Translations under genes and position numbers: made by a program
Shown: piece by piece, positions 56,697 through 64,000 of the stretch
Layout of the letters: each line of letters starts with the position of its first letter
How positions within the stretch are numbered: the stretch's first letter is position 1
Source: [Phialemoniopsis] sp. UDSM-2020
Lineage: Eukaryota; Ascomycota; Sordariomycetes; Thyridiales; Thyridiaceae
Length of the DNA: 64,000 bases
Reading direction: 5' to 3'
Assembly (NCBI GenBank): GCA_018873225.1
Contig: JAEILZ010000003.1
Location: forward strand, 4,402,001-4,466,000
Notes under the pieces: generated by a model
What the model was told of the DNA's origin: nothing
Databases searched by the model: none
The model's input: the letters and a program-made list of their open reading frames with translations, nothing else

Positions 56697-58097
56697 TCGT
56701 ACCGTCTGCTTTTTCTGGATATCCTCAGATCAGCTCGACCCGGCTCCGATGCGTCCCCGAGACCTCATGTATCCCTTTTCAGGATACACCGCCAGAACTA
56801 TATCCTGCTCCGTGCACCCACCAAACCCCAACCTGCCTCGCCTACTACACATAACGACGTGACGAATTTTCTTGCAGTACCCCCATCTTGTATTCGACAG
56901 CCTGTAATTGCACAGCATACCAACTTTTAAACCCTACCACCACATCCAGTCTACGGACCGGCGCCGACACAGTACTACTATCCCTTTGTTTCCGGTATTT
57001 GGACCTCGTTTCTAGCGTATTCAGTTCGACTTCAGCACACCGACCGCCCAGGGAGGCGCGATTTGACCTTTTCACCATTTGACCGACCGGCGTTCATAGG
57101 CGCACCTACCTGTTTTGTTATCCGGTGGCTTTTTGTCTGGGAATAGTACTCCAATTCTGGGATCTGATTTCTCTCTGGCATTAGCCATGCGACTTGAGGA
57201 TTGCTACCTACCCGACATTACTGCTCCCGAGCAGATCTCTCATCACAACACCCCTTTACCTACGCAGCTCCTCGCAACTTCCCGAAGGATACAGAGTATC
57301 ATTTCTCGTACTACCAGAGTCTACTGAGGAAAGGAAATGAGCTCCTCAGATTGCTGAGTCAAGGTCATGTCGGTAGTTTCTCTTCCGAAGCAGGACAGGA
57401 AAGCAAGGAGGATTTCTTATCTGGGGCTCTACCAGTGGAATATACAATACTACATCATCTATTCTTTTATTCCGCTAATACCCATTGCCCAGTCTTGTGT
57501 TCATTATCAGACGGGGCTGTTTTTACATGGGAGAACTCAGTTCCACGAATGGAGGAAAGGAGGGACGAGAAGGAGTTTGGAAAGATGCATGCCCCTTCAA
57601 GATGCAGATATGATAGAGCAGAAGGAAGAGACGAGACAGAAAAGAGATTCTTGAGTGTTTTCGACGTGTTTGTTCTCATGATGCGTGCCGGGTGTTTATT
57701 GGCCAAGTGCCGCAGAATACGATGCTCTCTCATGACATTACAGTGGGCAGATGATGTCCTAATTTTGTACAGAGAAGACTGGATCGATGAAAAGGGAAGA
57801 CTGGACTGCTGTGGCACGAGAAGGATACGAAATTCGATTCTCAATGGTCATCATATATCCTCGAGCTTGTTAAGAGGGGAAAGCATGTGGTTGTGTCTGG
57901 GGGACCAAACCTGGGTCGACTGTGACTTCTCCACCCCTGTCTGATTGATTGGCCCACCACTTTAATGGGCTCCGTCGCGTCAAGTCGCGTCTCCCGCACT
58001 ACACACCCTTTTACACCACCACGCTACCAAACCACAAAAAGTTGCCTTTGTCAATGACCAAGTTTGCATTTCTCGAAAAGCACAACCGGCGGTCACG
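56697..58097. other. intergenic between CAAX-protein and PRI2 genes
   Basis: 1.4 kb. The plus strand is open 57201-57944 (247 codons) but without an ATG near its beginning or a recognisable domain; a chance WADDVLIL string in it is discussed under rejected items. The right end is the PRI2 promoter. Confidence 0.4.
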
Positions 58098-59837
58098 ATG
58101 ATTCGAGCAGAGTACAACCGCATCGAGCCCAAGAGGCGAACAACCTTTGACCACCGCAAGAAGCAGTTCGCCGACCCGTCCTACAAGGAGACGCAGTATC
58201 CCACGCGTCTCAACTTCTACTCGGCCCCGCCCACAGCCGACATCACCCTCGAGCAGTTTGAGCAATGGGCCATTGACAGGTTACGCAGTACGTGTGCCCT
58301 CTAATGTCTCTCTCCTCTTCTCTTTCTATGTGTATAGCAGCTGACACGAGACCTCACTTCTCCCCTCTCTAGTCCTCGCCGAGCTGGAAGCATGCTCCTT
58401 CCGCAACAAGACGCCCGCCGAGACGGCGACGCACATGAAGCCCCTGCTCGACAAGTACCTGATGCTCGAGTCCAACAGCTCCTCGTCGACGCAGCTCGCC
58501 GCCCAGCGCCAAAGGGACCACTACAGCCACTTCATCCTGCGCCTTGCTTTCGCGCAGACCGAGGACCTGCGCCGCCGCTTCACGCGCGTCGAGACGATGC
58601 TGTTCCGCCTGCGCTTCAACGCCGAGGACGCGCGCGACCGCGCCGCCTTTGTGCAGGGGCTCAATCTCGACTGGGACATGGTCTCGGACGAGGAGAAGCG
58701 CGAGCTGGCGGCCGAGCTGGGCGCCACGAGCGGGACCTACGGGCGCAGGGCCGGCGCGCCGTCGCCCGAGGAGGAGAGCTGGTGCAAGGTCGACTGGGAC
58801 CGCGTGCCGGACCTGGTCGAGGGCCGCAGGGTGTTCCTCCGGGCGGGCAAGGCCTATGTGCCGGCGCGAGAGCAGGCGAGCATGGTCATTGCCGAGTTTA
58901 CGTCTAGGTTGGAGAGAGCGCTCGAGGTAAGGATCTCCTATCACCGCGGAAAATATCAGGGCTGCCAGAAGAACCATTGTTGATGACAATCCATTTTTTA
59001 CAGCTCACGGCTCGCGCCCTACCCCGGCTAGACGAGGACGACCGCCTGACGCCCATCCTGAACCACCTGTCCAAGAACTTCGTCACGCCCGACGCCTCGT
59101 ACAGCGACAGCGCCAGCGGGCTCGAGGGCGCCGAGATGTCGGCGCGCAACGTCGACTCGCTGGCGCAGCACATGCCGCTGTGCATGCAGAACCTGCACCG
59201 CACGCTGCGCCGCGACGCCCACCTCAAGCACTTTGGCCGCCTGCAGTACACGCTCTTCCTCAAGGGCATCGGGCTCAACCTCGAGGAGTGCCTGCTCTTC
59301 TGGCGCCAGGGGTTCAACAAGATCACCGACGACACCTTCAACAAGGAGTACCGGTACAACGTGCGCCACGTCTACGGCGACGTCGGCGGCGACTCGAACC
59401 GCCGCGGCGGCGGGTACAGCCCGTTCAGCTGCCAGAAGATTCTCATGGAACACCCTCCTGGACCCGGCGAGGCGCACGGGTGCCCGTACCGGCACTTTAA
59501 CATGGAAAACCTGTCAGCCCTACTGCAGCAGGTGGGCGTTACGGACAGGAAGGTGCTGCAAGGGATCAAGGAGGACAGGGACGCGCAAAAGCCCCATATG
59601 GCCTGCAACCGGTACGTTTTTTTACTCCCTAACTGTGCAAGAGAGAGCTCATCCAGGCTAACAATCTACAGTGTCTTTGAGCACGTGCACAAGAAGGAGA
59701 TCGAAAAGGCCAGGGCGGACGGCGTCATGACGGCCAACCAGCTCGAGACGATTGTGCATCCCAACGAGTACTTCAAGCGGAGTTACCTACTCAAGAACAT
59801 GGGCAAGAACGGGGACGACGTCAAGATGGAGGGTTGA
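58098..59837 (+). CDS. pri2: DNA primase large subunit (PRI2)
   Basis: Four exons (58098-58287, 58373-58926, 59004-59611, 59672-59837) give 505 aa. The N-terminal domain opens YPTRLNFYSAPPTADITLEQ; a helical region contains DHYSHFILRLAFAQTEDLRR and MLFRLRFNAEDARD. The C-terminal Fe-S domain has four cysteines: PLCMQNLHR, NLEECLLFWRQGF, YSPFSCQKIL and GCPYRHF. The hallmark LKHFGRLQYTLFLKGIGLNL lies between the first two. PRI2 pairs with PRI1 in the DNA polymerase alpha-primase complex to start RNA primers. Length is typical. The third intron is 60 nt and open in frame, so its retention would add 20 residues rather than truncate the protein. Confidence 0.96.
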
Positions 59838-60091
59838 GGGAGTGACGCGGTTAATGAGAGCATGTTTGGTTTTCTTTTTGACGCTTGGGAATACGATGCA
59901 TGACAAGGCATGTTGCACGTTGTTTTACGAGTCTTGATCAAGTTTTTATAACAGGATAGGAACTGGCGTTCAGGGAGTTGATTGTTACTCTAGGCACGCT
60001 GCTAATACAAGACATCTTAACACAACCGACAAAGGCAGGAAGGAAATCCAAAAAATAGCCCCGTGAGAATCGGGGAGCTTGGGTGTCCTCG
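59838..60091. other. PRI2 3' region
   Basis: About 250 bp after the PRI2 stop, probably 3'UTR. No gene. Confidence 0.3.
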
Positions 60092-60593
60092 TCAGTGATC
60101 GAACGGTGTGGTGTGCTTGAGTCGGCTCGTGGGTTTTACGCGACTCGACTGTGAAGAAGTCGAAGAAGAGTCCTGGTGACCTGCAGACTGCGAAGAGGGA
60201 GCAGATGAGACGAGATCCGGTGAGCTGCCCGGTGGCATCCTAAGGAGTAGTTCAGTGTCTGCAGAGGTATGTCTGGTGTGCTGCGGTGTATTCACCTATA
60301 TCTCAGCGGCTTTGTGAGGCTCGTTGGGGTCGATGTTCTCCTTTTCCATGGCGAGTTATTACAACCCGGTCCAGGAAGATTAGGTAGTAGGATAATCTCG
60401 CTACCTCAGCAGGCCGCCATGCCCAACACCGTGGTCAAATCCCATCCGGCACCACGCCTCTGGAACCACTGATAGAGTTACAAATCTCGAGCCCTGCCAT
60501 CATCTGCGGTCTTTCTCTGAGCCCTCAGTATGTGACTAGCCGCGTCTTCCTCGTTCTCGTCCTCCTCGTTGTCCTCGTCCTCCTCGTTGGCGG

Positions 60594-60717
60594 CGTTGGT
60601 GGCGGTGGTGGTGGCGGCAGTGGTGGTGGTGCTGATGATGATAGTGATGATGGTGATGATGGTGATGATGGTGATGATGGTGATGATGGTGATAGTAATG
60701 GTGGATGTGGTGGTGGT
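60594..60717. repeat. GAT/GGT microsatellite
   Basis: Imperfect trinucleotide array with a 9-base period GGTGATGAT (clearest at 60645-60690). It creates long artificial frames on both strands. The shorter equivalent is at 61981-62020. Confidence 0.85.
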
Positions 60718-61057
60718 TGATGGTAGTGGTGCGATGGTATGCTTGTTTCTTGTGTTTACTCTTAATTCAAGAGTTAGCAGATGGGAGCATATTGATTGCA
60801 TCGTTTACAGCGTATTGCAAAATGGCGTAGAATACTGGAGTACAATCCATAGGGGCAACAGCCCTGACAAAGTTCAATATGCGGCGACATCAACATGAGT
60901 CTTGTAGCCACGTAACATACCTTTAAGAAGGGCTATCGTGCGCCCAAGTTTGCTTGCCATGGCAAGACGGTGGGTGGCAATCGAAAATAGAGGGGAGTGG
61001 TAACGCTTTTATTTAATGCAGACTAAGCATCAGATGCTAAGACTTCCATCAAGTCCA

Positions 61058-61246
61058 TCATAGAGTGCACCAGCGAATCAATTCTCTCATCGATTCGATA
61101 TCGAGACCTGCACTCGACATGTGTAAGGCTGCAAGAATATTTCTTGCCCGAGTAGCTGTAGACAATATTAGCAAACTAGTCAAGGGCAACTCATCTCAGT
61201 GAAAATACCCGGGAAAGAACCTAGGAAGGTGGTTGAGATACTAACG
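61058..61246 (-). CDS. unknown duplicated gene, copy A, 3' exons (partial model)
   Basis: I propose a terminal exon 61155-61058 after an intron 61245-61156 (donor GTTAGT, branch GCTAAT, acceptor CTACAG). It encodes TRARNILAALHMSSAGLDIE, then SMRELIRWCTL and a stop. The preceding exon ends at 61246 and is open upstream past 61340 with a Pro-rich peptide (TPPPEAPQESLARPS). The start of the gene is unresolved. The block aligns with copy B at 62171-61991 with mostly synonymous codon differences. No known domain recognised. A related minus-strand frame at about 60349-60295 (MEKENIDPNEPHKAAEI, then TAG) matches a frame in copy B, so part of this copy may be broken. Confidence 0.4.
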
Positions 61247-61769
61247 AACAATTTTGCATCCTCGGAATTTCAGAGTTTTTGATACTATGGGAGTGCTTGG
61301 ACGTGCTAGGCTCTCTTGAGGCGCTTCTGGCGGTGGTGTTTGATCATGCAAGGCATGTAGAAAGATATATGAGATAATGATACTCTCTAATCATGATGTT
61401 GCCAAGAGAGTGGTGATAATGATGCTTTGCAAAAGAGATGTCTGACTGTGGAGAGAAGTAGGAGAACGGGACTCATTGATGAGAGCTAAACAGCATTGAT
61501 GTCTGTCAGCAACTTGTTCCTTCCAAACCATTTGCTATTACAGATCTGTACATCTTTTTGGTAAGAAGACACAGCCCCAAGCAAAAGTGAAGAGCCCTTG
61601 ACGAGACAAAATTCCTGAAAGGTGGTCCCAGAAGGCAGTAGCTGTCTAAGTATCCTCCATGTTGAGCAACAGTGGCTTCCCTGGGCTGCCTGCCCTCCGA
61701 GGTTGCCCTGAATAGGCAGAACTAAGTAGTAGTTACCTTTGATGTCTAGATACACACAAAGAGGATGAT

Positions 61770-62870
61770 TTCCTTGGCATCAGAGATGAGGCCGAGTGTG
61801 TTGAAGTGCATTGACCAGAATCTCAGCAGCTTTGTGATGATGGTCGGGGCCGGCGTTCTCCTTGTCGGTGAGGAAATGATGCAATTGGTTCATTCAGGAA
61901 GATCAGTGATATTTTCAAACAGATCTCTATGTCCAACACGTGGGCAAGCCCCATCCAACGATACATTCGTGACTGGCCGCATCGTCGTCATCATCGGTGA
62001 TGATGATGGTGGTGGTGTTGGGTGGCAGCCACTATGTCCCCTTCGATGTTGCAAATCCTCCCACACAGAGTTACTGAGCGGATCAGTTCTCGCATCGACA
62101 CCGCATCAAGACCCGCACTGGTCAATTGTAACGCTTCCAGGATGTTTCGTGATCGAGTTGCATCCATCGTGCTCAGCTCTCATACCAAGCGAGGGAAACC
62201 TTCAATCTCAACATTAGTCGGCAATTGTCAACAAAGGGGCAAGAGTTGCATCAAGCAAAACATACTATGCCGTGTCGTTTCTCTGCTTTCGTGCGAAATT
62301 GTCCTGGCGAGTTGATGTACGGTTGTTAGCCGTAGTGTGGTCGTGGGCGGTTTCTTCCTTGACCGAAGGAGTCCGGCACTGTGCTTTCGAACACCCCGCG
62401 GCCCATGGGCTTTAACAGCATGATGAATATATGAATAGATACATATTAATGATACTCTATAAATATGAGAATGTGAAGAGAGGATAGTCAATAATGCTTT
62501 GCCGGAAAGAAGGGCCTGATGGACGTCTAGGAGAGAGGGTGAGATAAGACGTTTGTCGGAATCCAATAAAGTTGCTGTTTTGATGGAAGGTCGTCCTTTC
62601 CAAGACACTTGATTACACGCCTCCTCGACACAATTTTAGGCAAGAAGAAGCAGCCAACGAAAGTGAAGAGCAATGTAGAGGCCAAGATGCTTGAAAAGTG
62701 CAACCACAAGGTGCTTGCTGCCTATGCTCCAGCCCAAGCAACACGGCTCTGGCCTACCTGGGCACCTTGCCTGAGCTGTTTCCTCAAGGGGTCTGGTTGC
62801 TATCCAAGGCAACTCAGAATGAACAGAGCCAGTTACAACCTTCAATGTCTGGTTGCATGAAAGAGGACAT
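61770..62870. repeat. tandem duplication, unit B
   Basis: Second copy of the duplicated segment, shorter because the microsatellite is only about 40 bp (61981-62020) and the following spacer is contracted. Block order is identical to unit A. Confidence 0.65.
61991..62378 (-). CDS. unknown duplicated gene, copy B, 3' exons (partial model)
   Basis: I propose exons 62378-62266 and 62171-61991 joined over a 94-nt intron (donor GTATGT, acceptor GCTGAG). They encode a polar stretch, then DATRSRNILEALQLTSAGLD and AVSMRELIRSV, then a His run from the microsatellite and a stop. The 5' exons are unresolved. A second conserved minus-strand block at about 61872-61780 (DKENAGPDHHHKAAEILVNA) matches copy A at 60349-60295, where the codon after the AEI motif is TAG instead of CTG. 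No family recognised. Confidence 0.4.
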
Positions 62871-64000
62871 TAGGTACCACTTGGCATCTACGCATCAAAC
62901 CCCATGCACCTATTGCGTTTTGGTAACAACTCATGAAAGCTCACAAGCAAGGAGGTCTGGCTCCAACATAGTTTCCAGCGGGTCGGGATCTCGAATACTT
63001 CGAAACACAACGGACTTCACGTTAAGACATAAAGTCTGGCAGAAGATGTTCCGCCAAGGCGCCATTGAGTCCAGAGGACATCAAACGTGCACGCTCTAGA
63101 AATTGCGCGTCTCCAACAACACGGCTTACTCCGTCCAAACCCCAAGATCTCGGCCTCAGGTCACGGCCGCCGAAGATCGGTTGCTCCATCCAACCCAGCC
63201 GCGCCTGCCGAAGTTTTTGCGTGCAGTCGAGGTAACACAGCAGAGTTCCTCGAGAAGAGCCGTCGAGCACAAGGGGCAAAAGACATGGAAATTCGCCACT
63301 GGCGCCCGTGGGGCCCGGGGCCGGCGCCGCCCAGGGCTTGTTCACGTCGTACGATGGGCCTATCTAGAACCTCGACCTCTTACATGGCTGGGGAATGCAA
63401 AAGACTATCTGATCGACATGCATGGATCCTTTCCGCACTCCCTCGTGTCGCATTCCGGGAGGCTTACGGCAATTCCATGTAATCAATGCATGGCTACGAG
63501 CGCGTGTCTTTGGGAATAACTTCACAATGAAGAAGCGGCATTGACGGGGGCGAAATAGGTCGGGCAAAAAGCTCCGGTCTTCTCTACTGCCGAGGCGGTC
63601 GAGACCGGCCTGGGAGCGGGGGCCGTGGAAGGTGAGAGAAAGTGAAGCTATTCAGAGAAAGAGCGAATTTCCGCAGGCCCAGCCCGTCCGTCACCTTGCA
63701 GATGTGGGGGAGCATCAAATGAGTCCAAGTCTTTCTCTCTGTCCCGCCCCAATGCAGTAGCACCATGGTTTCCCTGGTCGTTCGACACCGCATGTGTGAC
63801 GACTGGGTGTGTGTGTAAGTGAGCAGACGAAAGCACGACCCGACGCCAAGGTGATATCACACGCCCCCCGGCTCTTAAGACGATTCTTCGTCCCTGAATA
63901 ACAGGAATGAAGGGCATCAAAAGCAAAGGAAAAAAAAAGCAGACCCTGCGTCACTAATGGAAGCACGAAGGGTAAAAAAAAGTCGGGAGGTAGGTGTCGC
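62871..64000. other. right-end region without recognisable gene
   Basis: 1.1 kb of overlapping short frames on both strands, none with a domain or clear splice model. No repeat or RNA gene recognised. Confidence 0.35.

Larger units (their letters stand above)
60270..61760. repeat. tandem duplication, unit A
   Basis: This unit and 61770-62870 align in the same order over several blocks: 60300-60460 with 61820-61970; the GAT/GGT microsatellites; 61058-61161 with 62075-62165; 61370-61440 with 62440-62510; 61558-61760 with 62630-62860. Similarity is about 55-75 percent in the blocks (by eye), with many small indels, so the duplication is old. A GATGATGGT-type microsatellite expanded to about 120 bp (60594-60717) in this unit. 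Confidence 0.65.

Noticed and set aside
57201..57944. 247-codon plus-strand frame containing WADDVLIL, resembling the reverse-transcriptase ADD motif
   Set aside because: No other RT motif flanks it, the frame lacks an ATG near its beginning, and no retrotransposon ends or second ORF are nearby; treated as coincidence.
60478..60801. Minus-strand 107-codon frame rich in Thr/Ile and Asp/Glu
   Set aside because: Generated by the GAT/GGT microsatellite; every frame across such an array is open.

Overview
This window looks like chromosomal DNA of a filamentous ascomycete (Pezizomycotina, probably Sordariomycetes). Coding regions are GC-rich with mostly C/G third positions. Introns are short (about 50-95 nt), with GT-AG ends and CTAAC/CTGAC-type branch points. 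The gene set is fungal: branchpoint-bridging protein, Ure2-type GST, LCCL membrane protein, a TeaR-like prenylated protein, an ARE-type acyltransferase and a NACHT STAND protein. No transposon, CRISPR array, rRNA or convincing tRNA was found. Exon coordinates were derived by hand from splice signals and reading-frame phase; they have not been confirmed by RNA data.

Layout. 1-483: 5' part of a NACHT NTPase running off the left edge. 1.6-16.5 kb: dense housekeeping block with BBP/SF1 (-), Ure2-like GST (-), Trm140-type tRNA m3C methyltransferase (-), QTRT2-like tRNA-guanine transglycosylase subunit (+), LCCL membrane protein (-), COQ10 (+) and a coiled-coil/ubiquitin-like-domain protein (-). 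16.5-21.0 kb: long stretch without a recognisable gene. 21.0-28.8 kb: EMC2 (-), AP-3 delta (+), Ser/Thr kinase (-). 31.0 kb: small secreted protein. 32.4-36.1 kb: AT-richer island of four small same-strand membrane-protein genes with no recognised family, two of them clear paralogues. 38.4-43.4 kb: sterol/diacylglycerol O-acyltransferase (+) and a J-domain protein (-). 43.4-51.6 kb: 8 kb without a recognisable gene. 51.6-59.8 kb: calcineurin-like phosphoesterase (-), TeaR-like CAAX protein (+), primase large subunit PRI2 (+). 60.1-62.9 kb: diverged tandem duplication carrying an unknown coding block. 62.9-64 kb: nothing assignable.

Genes that belong together. Two enzymes acting on the tRNA anticodon loop (position 32 m3C and position 34 queuosine) are divergent neighbours sharing about 480 bp. 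EMC2 and AP-3 delta are divergent and both serve membrane-protein handling. The most novel material is the 32-36 kb membrane-protein island, including a helix with Tyr-x-Trp every seven residues, the RNA-like element just beside it, and the 60-63 kb duplicated unknown gene. Several gene structures are easy to mis-annotate: an AP-3 delta start codon split by an intron, a 5-nt first coding exon, a 13-nt last coding exon and a GC-AG intron.
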